The translations under genes and the position numbers were made by a program. The notes below the pieces were generated by a model that was not told where the DNA came from, searched no databases, and saw only the letters and a program-made list of their open reading frames with translations. 56,707 nt of DNA from Anaerohalosphaeraceae bacterium (GTDB lineage Bacteria; Planctomycetota; Phycisphaerae; Sedimentisphaerales; Anaerohalosphaeraceae): contig JBBFLK010000021.1 of assembly GCA_037479115.1 (NCBI GenBank), positions 1 through 56,707 on the forward strand, written 5' to 3'. Shown here one piece after another: positions 44,119 to 53,659 of the stretch. Every line of letters begins with the position of its first letter. Within the stretch, counting starts at the first letter, position 1.

Positions 44119-44580
44119 AGCTATAAGTTCTTATTAAAATGAAGCGGATGGGAAGTAAGCCCTGATAAAAGATGGGCGAAGTCGAAAACGGCAACTTGGC
44201 AGATGGTTGGCAGAGCTTCATGAACATCGTTTTCTGTCGGCGGGGCGAAAGGCGTTGGATATTTCAAGGGACGCCAAGTCCAAAATCCGTCAGAGGCGGT
44301 GAATGGGACGAATTTGGAATTTGTGGATAATCAAACATCAGTGAGAGGGCAGGCAGGAGGCCGGCCGACAATGACAGACAAGACAAAAAGATTCATCGCT
44401 CTTCAATCAGCCCCCGGAGATTCCCCGGGCGGAGAAAGCGAGATGGTCTGACGGTCTTTTTGCACACGTAAGTCCACAAGTTTCCTGATTTTGTGCCTTT
44501 CTGAGGTTCCCCCCTTCTAAGGTGCCGGTCGTGGTGTGCGCCCAATGAACGATAAACGGTAGCCTTGAAAGGTGCAAACT
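44119..44580 (+). ncRNA. Long structured leader of rny or separate non-coding RNA
   Basis: No open frame explains this stretch. It has several possible helices: 44251-44255 with 44271-44275, overlapping and crossing 44255-44259 with 44279-44283; a seven-pair hairpin 44308-44314/44318-44324; and a GC-rich CCCGG/CCGGG hairpin near 44411-44432. A five-T run follows near 44457. I looked for RNase P, tmRNA, SRP and c-di-GMP riboswitch cores and found none that fit. A structured rny leader is the simplest reading. Confidence 0.45.
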
Positions 44581-46161
44581 ATGGAAGTGTTGATGGCCAT
44601 TAACACAGCGTCTTGGATTGTGGGCATTTTACTGGGGGGAGGGATAGGTCTTGCGGTTTCCATTCTTGTTGGTTTTACCATATCCAAAATCCGTCTTAAA
44701 GAAGCAGAAAAAGACATTCAGGGTCGTCTTGAAACAGCCCGCCGGGAAGCCGAGACGATTCTGAAGGAAGCCCGTCTGGATGCTGCCAGTGAGTTTATCC
44801 GAAAGCGGGAAGAGTTTACCAATGAAGTGGCGGCCAAAGAGGCCCAAATCCAGAAGCAGGAACTTCAGCTGGAAAAGATGAAGGATGCTCTGGAGCGGCA
44901 GCAGGAACAGATTGAGCAGCGGGACAGGCAGTTAAAGAACCTTGAAAAAGACCTTCAGCGAAAGATTGAAAGTGTAGACAATAAAAACCGGGAATTGTCC
45001 GCTTTGCTTGTCCAGCAGAAAAATCAGCTGCTGAAGATTTCCGGAATGACGGTGGAAGAGGCCAAGAATCTGCTGCTGCAGGAGCTCGAGGAGGAATGTG
45101 AGAAGGAGATGAGCGAGCTGATCAGCCGCAAGGTCGCCCAGGCGGAGGAACAGGCGGAGGAAAAGGCCAAAGAGATTATTAACCTGGCCATCCAGCGATA
45201 TGCCGCCGAGCAGACCTGCGAGGTGAGTGTTTCAATGGTGGATATCCCGAATGATGAAATGAAAGGCCGGATTATCGGACGTGAAGGACGGAATATTCGA
45301 GCGTTCGAGAAGGCCACCGGGGTGGATGTGATTGTGGACGACACCCCGGGGGTGATTGTGGTCAGCGGGTTTAATCCGATTCGCCGCGAGGTGGCCCGGC
45401 TGAGTATGGAGCGGCTGATTCAGGACGGGCGGATTCATCCAACGCGGATTGAAGAGATTGTGGCTCAGACGAAAAAGGATGTGCATCAGCGGGTCATCCA
45501 GCTGGGCAAGGAGGCGGCGGAAGAGGTCGATGTCCGCGGGCTGAACAACAAGATTATCGGGATGCTCGGGGCCCTGCACTACCGCACCAGTTACGGGCAG
45601 AATGTGCTGCGGCACAGCGTCGAGGTGGCTTTTCTGGCGCAGGTGATGGCGGATGAACTGGGGCTGGACGGTTCGCTGGCCAAGCGGGCGGGTCTGCTGC
45701 ACGATATCGGCAAGGCAATGGACCGGGAGATTGAAGGCGGGCATCCGTCGATTGGAGCCAACTACCTGCGTCGGTTTAAGGAATCTCCGATTGTGCTGAA
45801 TGCCGTTGAGGCGCACCACGGGGATATTCCGGCGGACAATCCTTATACGCCGCTGATTGCGGCGGCGGATGCCATCAGTGCATCCCGGCCCGGTGCCCGC
45901 CGGGAAACCCTCGAGCGGTATATCAAACGGCTGGAAAAGCTGGAGGAAATCGCTCGCAGCTTTGAAGGCGTGGAAGGTTGCTATGCGATTCAGGCGGGCC
46001 GTGAAGTGCGTGTGATTGTCAATGCAGAGAAGGTCAGCGATGATGCGGCCATGAAGACGGCACGGGACATCGCCAAGAAGATTGAGGAAGAGATGACCTA
46101 TCCGGGCGAGATTAAAGTGACGCTGCTGCGGGAGGTTCGGTGCATTGAGTACGCCCGATAG
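44581..46161 (+). CDS. rny: Ribonuclease Y
   Basis: A 526-residue membrane-anchored endoribonuclease that begins bulk mRNA decay. The N-terminal membrane segment lies at about 8-30, a long coiled coil at about 35-190, a KH RNA-binding domain at about 215-280 ([15 protein letters not shown]) and an HD domain with [10 protein letters not shown] and VEAHHGD. Length and order match the family. The ATG at 44581 follows AAAGGTG; an in-frame ATG at 44593 is also possible. ymdB follows, a pairing conserved in Firmicutes as well. Confidence 0.96.
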   Translation: MEVLMAINTASWIVGILLGGGIGLAVSILVGFTISKIRLKEAEKDIQGRLETARREAETILKEARLDAASEFIRKREEFTNEVAAKEAQIQKQELQLEKMKDALERQQEQIEQRDRQLKNLEKDLQRKIESVDNKNRELSALLVQQKNQLLKISGMTVEEAKNLLLQELEEECEKEMSELISRKVAQAEEQAEEKAKEIINLAIQRYAAEQTCEVSVSMVDIPNDEMKGRIIGREGRNIRAFEKATGVDVIVDDTPGVIVVSGFNPIRREVARLSMERLIQDGRIHPTRIEEIVAQTKKDVHQRVIQLGKEAAEEVDVRGLNNKIIGMLGALHYRTSYGQNVLRHSVEVAFLAQVMADELGLDGSLAKRAGLLHDIGKAMDREIEGGHPSIGANYLRRFKESPIVLNAVEAHHGDIPADNPYTPLIAAADAISASRPGARRETLERYIKRLEKLEEIARSFEGVEGCYAIQAGREVRVIVNAEKVSDDAAMKTARDIAKKIEEEMTYPGEIKVTLLREVRCIEYAR

Positions 46162-46211
46162 CAGGGCTGAGCCGGTCCGGAGCAGAGCGGTTTGCGGAAA
46201 GTGAGCGGATT

Positions 46212-47066
46212 GTGAAGATTAAAGTGCTTTGTATCGGAGATATTGTAGGCCGTCCGGGCCGGCGGATTTTGTCCTCTCAGCTTCCGCTGCTGGTGCGGCA
46301 GCATCAGGTCGATGCGGTGATTGCCAATGCGGAGAATGCGGCGGGCGGTTCCGGGCTGACCCCGCAGATTTATGAGAAACTGGGCCGCTACGGGGTGCAT
46401 CTGATTACGCTGGGGGACCATTGCTATCGAAAGAAAGAGATTTTGCCGATTCTGGAAAGCGGAGGCAATATTGTCCGTCCGGCCAATCTGTCCCCGGCCG
46501 CGGCGGGGAAGGATTTTGCCGTCTATCAGACCTCCAAAGGAGTCTGCGTCGGTGTGGTGACGCTGATGGGGCGGATTTTTATGAAACCGGCGGACTGCCC
46601 CTATGCCAAGATTGATTCTCTTCTGCCTCGGCTGGCGCAGCAGGCGGAAGTGATTTTTGTGGAAATGCATGCGGAGGCTACCAGCGAAAAGGCGGCGATG
46701 GCGTATTATCTGGACGGCAAGGTCAGCTGCGTGTTTGGTACGCATACGCATGTGGTGACGGCGGATGAGCGGATTCTGCCGGGCGGGACGGCGTTTATTA
46801 CCGATATCGGGATGACGGGGGCGCACGATTCGGTTTTGGGCCGCAAGAGCGAGTGTGTCATTCGGGCGTTTCGCACGCAGATGCCGTATCCATTTGAATT
46901 GGCCTGCGGGGATGTGCGGATGAGTGCCATTCTGGTGACGGTGGACAGCCATACGCGACGGGCGGAGTCGATCGAGCGGATTCAGGTTCGGGAGGAGACG
47001 GCCGACGAGATGATTTACGACAGCGATGACGGCAAGCCGGATTCCGCAAACGGCTTTATGAGTTAA
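46212..47066 (+). CDS. ymdB: YmdB-family metallophosphoesterase
   Basis: A 284-residue cyclic-nucleotide phosphodiesterase-like protein (TIGR00282 type). Metal-binding segments are CIGDIVGRPG at the start, ANAENAAGGSGL, ITLGDHCY and FGTHTHVVTAD. In Bacillus, YmdB hydrolyses 2',3'-cyclic AMP and affects biofilm-linked genes. The start is GTG at 46212. It sits 50 bases after rny, a common pairing that suggests a role in RNA turnover. Confidence 0.93.
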   Translation: MKIKVLCIGDIVGRPGRRILSSQLPLLVRQHQVDAVIANAENAAGGSGLTPQIYEKLGRYGVHLITLGDHCYRKKEILPILESGGNIVRPANLSPAAAGKDFAVYQTSKGVCVGVVTLMGRIFMKPADCPYAKIDSLLPRLAQQAEVIFVEMHAEATSEKAAMAYYLDGKVSCVFGTHTHVVTADERILPGGTAFITDIGMTGAHDSVLGRKSECVIRAFRTQMPYPFELACGDVRMSAILVTVDSHTRRAESIERIQVREETADEMIYDSDDGKPDSANGFMS

Positions 47067-47102
47067 CAGGCATAGCCGGTTCAGTTTTTTCTGCGAGGCA
47101 GT

Positions 47103-50100
47103 TCAGCGGGAGGGATTGTCAGGGTTTTCGGCGTGTTTTTCCTTGTATTCTTTGGCGAGCTGACGGAGTTTGAGGATATCCGTCTTGCCGGAGCCCAGAC
47201 GGGGGATTTCGTCGATGCCGATGATATTTTCGCGTCTGGGAAGGTAGAGTTTGGGCAGGTCGCTTTCCGCCAGTTTTTCGTAAAGGTCTTCCGGATTCAC
47301 TTTGTCTTTCACATACAGCAGGACGATTTGTTCCCCTTTTTTCTCATCGGGCAGACTGGTGACGGCCACGAGCGGTTCATTCAGATGAAGAAGTTTCAGA
47401 CAGGTTTCTTCAATCGTCAGGTGGGAGACCATTTCCCCGCCGATTTTGCTGAAGCGGCTGAGCCGGTCGGTGATGGTGATGAAGCCGTCTGAGTCGAGCG
47501 TGACAATATCTCCGGTGTTGTACCAGCCGTTCTGAAGGACCTGGGCGGTTTTTTCGGGAAGATTCAGATATCCTTTCATCACGTTGGGGCCTTTGACCCA
47601 GAGCAGTCCGGGCTGTCCGACGGGGACGGGCCGGCCGGTTTCCGGATGGCGGATTTGAACGGCGATGCCGGGCAGGGGGTGTCCGGCGGAGCCTTCTTTG
47701 GTGCCGATTTGGCGGGCGCCGGCAACTTCGACATCCAGGACATTGATGGCAATCAGCGGGGAGCATTCGGTGGTTCCGTAGCCCTCGCGCGGACGGATGC
47801 CGAATTTCTTTTCAAATTCCTCGATAAGTTCGATTTTCAGTTTTTCAGCGCCCGCGATGATAAACCGCAGTGTCTTGAAATCGTCCGGCTCACAGCGTTT
47901 CATATAATTCAGCAGAAACGTGGGAGTAGCGAACAGAAGGGTGGCGTTTTCGGTGCGGACGGTCTGGCCGACAGCTTTGGCGTCGAGGGGGTTAGGAACA
48001 AAGCAGACGGGCACCCCGGCCAGAATCGGCAGCCACAGCGTGCAGGTCAGGCCGAAGGAATGAAACAGCGGCAGAACGGCACAGAGTTTGTCATGGGGCA
48101 GTGTACGGAAAATCATCAAAGCCCCTTCAAGGTTGGACAGGATGTTGTGGTGGCTCAAAAGGATGCCTTTGGGTTTGCCGGAGCTGCCGGAGGAAAAGAG
48201 GATGAAGGCGGTCTGGTCCGGGTCGAAGTTTTCCGCACAGGCCAGACGGCGTCGCGGGCAAAACAGGGCTTTGAGGGCGGCCAGCCGTTTTTGTGCCGGC
48301 GTAAATTGGGTCAGAAGGTCTTCGAGGAATAACGCACCGGGCAGGGCGGTCGGAGAAATGTTTATCTTCTCCAGAAACAGACGGCTGGTGAGGATGGTCT
48401 TCAGGCCGGTTTGCTCGATCATAAATTGGCGGTCTGAGAGGGAGACGGCATAAGAGAGATTCACGGCGGTTTTGTTGAGCAGGGCGACGGCCAGATTGGC
48501 ACAGACGGCTCCGACGGAGGGCGGCAGAAAGATGCCGATGTTGGGCTGGTCGGCGGTGCGGTTTTTCAGATAGTCGCGCAGAAGGACGGCGGCGATGAGG
48601 GTTTTGCCCCACGTGAGCCGTTTGCCGCTGATGTCGCTGATAAAAGGCCGGCGGAAATGTTTGCGGGCGCAGCGGACAAAGGTTTCGCCCAGACTGATTC
48701 GATGGGGTTTTCGGCTTTCAAAGTAATCGCAGGACAGTTCCGCGACGGCCTGGCGGGCTTCTTCCGCGGAGGCGTCGGCGGGCAGGGGCTTTCCAAAATG
48801 AACCTGGACGGGATAAGGCAGTCTTTTGGGCCAGGCGGACAGTAGCCGTCCGTGATAGTGGCTTAAGATGCTGCCCCAGATTCCCCCCAGGTAGGCGGGT
48901 ATGACGGGAATATCGAGCCCCTGGGCAATTTTTTCAAATCCGGGCCGAAAGCGGTTCATCTGGCCGGTTCGGGTAATGCCGCCTTCCGGGAAGACGCAGA
49001 CCAGTTCGCCGTCCTGAAGGGCCCGCCGGGCCTGTCCAATGGATTCAAAGATAGATTTGGGTGAGTCGGAGGGACTGACGGGAATGGCCTTTACAAGCCG
49101 AAAGAGCCAGCGAAGCCCTTTCTTTTGGTAGAGAGACTTGTCCATCAGAAAACGGACAGGACGCGGCAGGGAAGCCATCAGAATCACGGCATCGGCCCAG
49201 GAAACATGGTTCGAAACAAGGAGTGCCGGGCCGGAAGCGGGGATGTGTTCGGCGCCGAAAACACGGAGGCGGTAGAGCAGTCGGGTCAGTACGGCGGCCA
49301 GAAATCGAAGCAGCGGGTATGGCAGACGAATGACGGCGCCGACAGCCAGCACCAGTGTCAGCAGTCCAAAGAGAAGAAACATCCAGCTGGGACTGATTTT
49401 CAGGACTGTCGTGCAGAGATTGACCAAAACGGAGGCCAGCAGGACTCCGACCCAGCTGAAAAATTTGGAGGCGGCCAGGACTTGTCCGCGAATGGCGGCA
49501 GGGGCTTTGAGCTGAATGAAAGCATTGACGGGTACGATAAACAAACCGGCTCCCAGTCCGAACAGAAAGGTCAGAGAGAAGATGCCGGGATTTTGAGCGA
49601 ACATTTCTTTGGCGTTCTGCGGGGAATGGGAATTGGGATTCACCAAACCGAGTGCAATGGCGGCGGCGGCCATCATCAGGCCCCCGATGGGAACAATCCC
49701 CAATTCAATCGAACGGCCGGACAGCTTGCCGGACAGGTAGGAGCCCAGCCCGATTGCCAGGGAAGCCACAACGAACAGCAGAGCGCTGAGTTCCTCGCTG
49801 GCCTTGCAGATTTCCAGGCCGTAGGGGATTAGATTGATTTGGGCAAAGGCTCCGAGAAAGAGGAAATAAGCTGCTGCTGCCATGGCGACCAGCAAAGCGG
49901 TTTCAGAACGGATGGCTTTTACGGTTCGCCAGATATCTTTAAAAAACAGGATGGAGGCCGAGACGGTTTTTCCGCCGGCGGGGGTTTTTTCAATTTGAAG
50001 GCTGGTGAGAACTCCGACAGCGGCCACAAGGATACACGCCGTATCCGCCAGCGGGTAATTGCGGTTTGCAGTCAGGATGAAAATGGGGGCGGCGGCGCTG

Positions 50101-50594
50101 CCGAGCACGATAGCCAGATAGGTCATCCCTTCGAGAAACCCGTTGGCCTTGGAGAGCTGGTCAGGGCGGACCAGTTCGGGGATGATGCCGTATTTGGAGG
50201 GGCCGAAGAAAGCGCTTTGGGTGCACATCAGGAACAGGACAAAGTAGAGCCCGTAAGCACTTTTGAACAGGAACATCAGCAGCCCAAGTGCCATGATAAT
50301 GAGTTCAGCGATTTTGGCCAGAACGATGATGCTGCGTTTGCTGAAGCGGTCAGCCAGGATGCCCGCATAGGGTGTAAACAAAAGAAACGGGATGACAAAG
50401 ATTCCGGCGGCCCAGGCGCCGATTTGTGCGGCTTTTTCTCGTCCAAACAGTCCAATCAGAAAAAGGACCATCAGCCAGCGATACAGGTTGTCATTCAAGG
50501 CGCCCAGAAACTGGGTGGCATTGTGCCACAGAAACGAGCGGCTGAGATGGTTGCCGCCGGCTTGGACGGAGATGTTTGTTTCTTTCGGTTTCAT
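47103..50594 (-). CDS. Trifunctional Aas-like protein: MFS transporter, acyltransferase, acyl-ACP/CoA ligase
   Basis: A 1163-residue fusion. Residues ~1-420 are a twelve-segment major facilitator resembling LplT, the lysophospholipid flippase. Residues ~430-640 are a PlsC-type acyltransferase with NHVSWAD and FPEGGITRTG. Residues ~660-1150 are an AMP-forming ligase (FILFSSGSSGKPKGILLSH, YGTTECSPL, YNTGDIV). Together they fit uptake and re-acylation of lysophospholipids. In E. coli LplT and Aas are separate proteins. The ATG overlaps the hydrolase stop by four bases. Confidence 0.93.
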   Translation of the reverse strand: MKPKETNISVQAGGNHLSRSFLWHNATQFLGALNDNLYRWLMVLFLIGLFGREKAAQIGAWAAGIFVIPFLLFTPYAGILADRFSKRSIIVLAKIAELIIMALGLLMFLFKSAYGLYFVLFLMCTQSAFFGPSKYGIIPELVRPDQLSKANGFLEGMTYLAIVLGSAAAPIFILTANRNYPLADTACILVAAVGVLTSLQIEKTPAGGKTVSASILFFKDIWRTVKAIRSETALLVAMAAAAYFLFLGAFAQINLIPYGLEICKASEELSALLFVVASLAIGLGSYLSGKLSGRSIELGIVPIGGLMMAAAAIALGLVNPNSHSPQNAKEMFAQNPGIFSLTFLFGLGAGLFIVPVNAFIQLKAPAAIRGQVLAASKFFSWVGVLLASVLVNLCTTVLKISPSWMFLLFGLLTLVLAVGAVIRLPYPLLRFLAAVLTRLLYRLRVFGAEHIPASGPALLVSNHVSWADAVILMASLPRPVRFLMDKSLYQKKGLRWLFRLVKAIPVSPSDSPKSIFESIGQARRALQDGELVCVFPEGGITRTGQMNRFRPGFEKIAQGLDIPVIPAYLGGIWGSILSHYHGRLLSAWPKRLPYPVQVHFGKPLPADASAEEARQAVAELSCDYFESRKPHRISLGETFVRCARKHFRRPFISDISGKRLTWGKTLIAAVLLRDYLKNRTADQPNIGIFLPPSVGAVCANLAVALLNKTAVNLSYAVSLSDRQFMIEQTGLKTILTSRLFLEKINISPTALPGALFLEDLLTQFTPAQKRLAALKALFCPRRRLACAENFDPDQTAFILFSSGSSGKPKGILLSHHNILSNLEGALMIFRTLPHDKLCAVLPLFHSFGLTCTLWLPILAGVPVCFVPNPLDAKAVGQTVRTENATLLFATPTFLLNYMKRCEPDDFKTLRFIIAGAEKLKIELIEEFEKKFGIRPREGYGTTECSPLIAINVLDVEVAGARQIGTKEGSAGHPLPGIAVQIRHPETGRPVPVGQPGLLWVKGPNVMKGYLNLPEKTAQVLQNGWYNTGDIVTLDSDGFITITDRLSRFSKIGGEMVSHLTIEETCLKLLHLNEPLVAVTSLPDEKKGEQIVLLYVKDKVNPEDLYEKLAESDLPKLYLPRRENIIGIDEIPRLGSGKTDILKLRQLAKEYKEKHAENPDNPSR

Positions 50595-51625
50595 GGGTTT
50601 TCAGATTTTTGATTGTTCTCCAATCCTATTTTTACCGGTTTTTGGGAAAAAAGAAACGGTTCTTTTCCGGAAAAATAATCGAGAACAGCCCGGATGGCCG
50701 CCTGACGATAAGGGCGTGCCTCATTGAACAGCTCGTGCCTGGCACCGGGGAGCATATGGATTTGGGCGGCGGGAAACTTGTTTTGGAGGATTTTCAGGTT
50801 GTACGGCCAGGCCACCGTTTTATCCTTTTGCGGCTGAAGGATGAGGATGTCCCGATCGGAGGGCGGCAGGGTTTGAAGCTTGTCATTCCATATGTAGAGG
50901 GCTTTGACCCATTGCAGGGAGACGACTCGGGCGTGGAGAAAATCCCCGGTTCGATTGAAAGACAGGAATTCGGGGTCGGAGGAGTTCTTCCGCTGGATAC
51001 GGGGAATGCGGTCTGTAAAGCAGCGGGCGGTCTTCCAGAGGGGTTTGGAGAGGTTGTAGGCGGTCCAGCGGAGAAGGGGGGCGGCTAAGATGACTCGCTC
51101 GAGGGATGAAACCGAACCGGTCAGGAGCGCATCGGTGAGCACAGCGGCCCCCATGCTGAAGCCGAGGGCGAAATAGGGGCCGTGAAGACGGGCACGGACC
51201 TTTTGGAGAAAGTCAGCCAGGGCGATGGTGTACTCCTCGAAATGGTTGATGGAAGCGTGCGGGCCGGTGGAAAGGCCGTGGCCGGGCCAGTCAAAAAGGG
51301 CGGCGGCAAAGTGATTCTCAAGCAGAGCGGACAGCAGATGCCGCAGCTGGCCGCTGTGACTGAGATACCCATGAAGCAGAATCACGGCGGCTTCATAACG
51401 GGCGGGCCGGTAGATGTGGGCGGCCAGCTGATAGGGGCCCGACACAAAGGAGCCGAAGAGATGCTCGATATCCGCCCGGCAGTCGAGGCCGTAATGAGCA
51501 AAGTAGGCCTTGGCCTGTTCGGAACAGTGGACAGGATGGACCTGTTCGAGCGGCTCGAGAAGCGGGAGCCCGCTGTCGTTTCTCTCTTTTTGATTCTTTT
51601 TACGTTTGCTGGTTAGAAGCGGCAT
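50591..51625 (-). CDS. Alpha/beta hydrolase (monoacylglycerol lipase / lysophospholipase type)
   Basis: A 344-residue serine hydrolase. The oxyanion region is VILLHGYLSHSG, the nucleophile is the serine in GFSMGAA, with FDWPGHGLS between them; a His in PGARHELFNE near the C-terminus completes the triad. This arrangement is that of the Serine aminopeptidase S33/monoacylglycerol lipase group. The ATG at 51625 is preferred to a TTG four codons upstream. Its stop overlaps the Aas-like start, which suggests a shared lipid-remodelling role. Confidence 0.88.
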   Translation of the reverse strand: MPLLTSKRKKNQKERNDSGLPLLEPLEQVHPVHCSEQAKAYFAHYGLDCRADIEHLFGSFVSGPYQLAAHIYRPARYEAAVILLHGYLSHSGQLRHLLSALLENHFAAALFDWPGHGLSTGPHASINHFEEYTIALADFLQKVRARLHGPYFALGFSMGAAVLTDALLTGSVSSLERVILAAPLLRWTAYNLSKPLWKTARCFTDRIPRIQRKNSSDPEFLSFNRTGDFLHARVVSLQWVKALYIWNDKLQTLPPSDRDILILQPQKDKTVAWPYNLKILQNKFPAAQIHMLPGARHELFNEARPYRQAAIRAVLDYFSGKEPFLFSQKPVKIGLENNQKSENP

Positions 51626-51667
51626 AAGAGTTTCCAATCCGATCAGCCTATCATAAACGATTTGAAA

Positions 51668-52057
51668 CTATTTGAAGACTTTTTCTTTTGTTTTCATAGC
51701 CAAAAGATGACTGGAACAAATCAGGAAAATCAGGAGGGCCAAACTGTTTTGATAGAGCGGAATGAAAAGCAGAAGAAGGGGGCTTTGCGGGTCTGAGTGG
51801 ATATAGAGACTATCCGAGTAGAGATAAAGGGAACCCCAAACGACAAAAAAGATGGATGCGGAAACGAGGATTTTACCGAAATTTGTTTTTATAAAAAAGA
51901 GATTGAGCAAACCGAATGCTGCATAAGGACTTAGGCACCAGAATAATTCGACAGAATGATTTAGTATTTCTTGTACAGTCCAGGGGGACTTTCCCAAAAT
52001 GATTGCGGCGGTGGCTGCGAAACCGAAGAGAAGAGAAAATGTGTTCCAAATTGCCAT
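51668..52057 (-). CDS. Small four-segment membrane protein, function unknown
   Basis: A 129-residue protein with about four hydrophobic segments near residues 5-22, 35-55, 60-80 and 92-118, and a basic C-terminal end. I do not recognise the family. AGGAG precedes the ATG by nine bases. It sits 11 bases after the radical SAM stop and 42 bases before the hydrolase start, so it belongs to the operon and may partner one of these enzymes. Confidence 0.7.
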   Translation of the reverse strand: MAIWNTFSLLFGFAATAAIILGKSPWTVQEILNHSVELFWCLSPYAAFGLLNLFFIKTNFGKILVSASIFFVVWGSLYLYSDSLYIHSDPQSPLLLLFIPLYQNSLALLIFLICSSHLLAMKTKEKVFK

Positions 52058-52068
52058 TTTGCAGACTC

Positions 52069-53445
52069 CTATGTGAGAAGGTTTGGTTGGAGTTTTACGA
52101 TATGGTTTGGAGCAAAGGGAAGAGGGTGTAAGGCCGGGTTATACCCTTTTATTTTGAACGTGATTACACGGCCGAAGTAGGCCCAGTTCAGAACAAAGGG
52201 ATAAATAAAGTTTTGCAGACCGCTGGGTGCGGCAAGCCAGCGAAGGGTGCGCCTGAAAATCCGCCAGGGAGAATAAAACTTGCGGATGACCCAGTCGGTG
52301 CCGGCCTGCAGCTGGGCGGGGGACATAAGTCTCGGCTGGAAAACGACATGACGATAGTCGTAATGTTCCCAGTTCGTGTCGATGATGCGGGATTTGAGTT
52401 CCTCATAAAGCGGGGTGCCGGGCAGAGGAGTGAGGATGGAAGCCTGAATGGCGTCGATGCCGATGTTTTCCAGTAAGTTCAGTGTTGACTTGAAGATATG
52501 AACATCGTCAGTGTCGAAGCCGAAGATGATGCCCGCTTCGACAAAGATGCCGTATCGATGGATGGTTTCGACGGCTTTTTTGTAAAGGGAAGGAACGTTA
52601 AATCCTTTTTCCGTAAGGGTTAAGGTGGACTGGCTGAAGGATTCCAGCCCAATGAAAAGGCCGACACAGCCGGCTCTCTGAAGCCAGGACAGCAGCTCTG
52701 GGTCGTCGGCGATTTCAATGGAGGCCTGGGTAATCCATTTTTTCTTGAGCGGTGCTAACTCTTTTAATAGACTGAGGATATAATCGCGGTTCTGGGTGAG
52801 GTTGTCGTCCACGAACATAAAGAAACGGGAGGGAAAGGAGCGGATTTCTGCAATGACGTCGGGGATGGGGCGGCCGTAATGCTGAGATTTATATAAGGTT
52901 CCGATAGAACAGAACTTACAGCGGTTTCGACAGCCCATTGTGGCATACGTCGCATAGGTTGTGGAGTATTTGCTTTTGTCGAGGAGATGACGCGGGAGAG
53001 AAGCGGGGGCCTGCCCGGCTGGATTTCCGTAATATCTTTTTTGCAAACGGTTTGCGCGAAGGTCTTCGAGGAGTTTCGGCCAGGCGTCCATCGCAGGACC
53101 GATGACGACGGCGTCGCAATGCTGCAGGGCCAGTTCGGGGTTGAGGGTGGGGAAGAAGCCGCCGAGGACAACAGGGATGTTATACTTTCTGTAGTGGTCA
53201 GCCAACTCGAAAGCACGAGGGGCAGTGGCTGTCATGCAGGTGATGCCGACCAAATCAAAGTCGGTGTCCGGGGGTACATCATCGATTTGCTCGTCGATGA
53301 GCGTGATTTGAGCGTCGTAAGGGCTTAATTTGACGAGAGTTAAAAGAGAAAGCATGGAGAAACGGAATGTCCTGCCGTTGAAAAGCTTCCTTCTGCCGAC
53401 CTTGCGCCAGCAGCCCGATGCCGGAGAAATCAGGAGTATCTTCAT
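52069..53445 (-). CDS. B12-binding-domain radical SAM protein
   Basis: A 458-residue enzyme. The N-terminal ~150 residues match a cobalamin-binding-like domain (LVGITCMTAT, PVVLGGFFPTLNPE) without a clear DxHxxG motif. The radical SAM cysteines lie in GCRNRCKFCSIG at about residue 170. The C-terminus (HYDYRHVVFQPRLMSPAQLQ) is typical of a group that includes hopanoid enzymes such as HpnJ and HpnR. The substrate is unknown; the operon suggests a lipid. AAAGGAAC precedes the ATG. Confidence 0.88.
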   Translation of the reverse strand: MKILLISPASGCWRKVGRRKLFNGRTFRFSMLSLLTLVKLSPYDAQITLIDEQIDDVPPDTDFDLVGITCMTATAPRAFELADHYRKYNIPVVLGGFFPTLNPELALQHCDAVVIGPAMDAWPKLLEDLRANRLQKRYYGNPAGQAPASLPRHLLDKSKYSTTYATYATMGCRNRCKFCSIGTLYKSQHYGRPIPDVIAEIRSFPSRFFMFVDDNLTQNRDYILSLLKELAPLKKKWITQASIEIADDPELLSWLQRAGCVGLFIGLESFSQSTLTLTEKGFNVPSLYKKAVETIHRYGIFVEAGIIFGFDTDDVHIFKSTLNLLENIGIDAIQASILTPLPGTPLYEELKSRIIDTNWEHYDYRHVVFQPRLMSPAQLQAGTDWVIRKFYSPWRIFRRTLRWLAAPSGLQNFIYPFVLNWAYFGRVITFKIKGYNPALHPLPFAPNHIVKLQPNLLT

Positions 53446-53620
53446 AAGATTTTGTTCCTTTCTAAACTTTTGTATTTCAATGAGTTATGAATTTCGACGC
53501 AGTCTGTAGAGTATAATAAGCAAGGAGTGTGCCACAGAGTGAGTTTTGGCTTAAGTAATTATGAACAAAAAGGATACAGAATTTTCTTCGTGCGGATGAT
53601 TTTTGTTTTATGTTTTATGA

Positions 53621-53659
53621 TTGACAAAAAATGTATACACGATATACATAAAATGTATA
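53621..53659 (+). promoter_or_regulatory. Promoter with three phased TGTATA/TATACA half-sites
   Basis: A TTGACA (53621-53626) is followed by a -10-like TATACA (53643-53648, 16-base spacer). TGTATA at 53632-53637, TATACA at 53643-53648 and TGTATA at 53654-53659 repeat every 11 bases with alternating orientation. The middle half-site coincides with the -10 region, so a bound protein would block or remodel transcription of the sigma-54 regulator gene. Confidence 0.65.

Noticed and set aside
44119-44461. RNase P RNA, tmRNA, SRP RNA or c-di-GMP riboswitch
   Set aside because: The size fits some of these, and GGGACGC near 44268 recalls a c-di-GMP aptamer, but the defining core sequences and end structures are missing.
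49125-50612. Plus-strand frames opposite the Aas-like gene
   Set aside because: Gln/Gly/Asp-rich translations typical of antisense frames; the minus-strand fusion protein is unambiguous.
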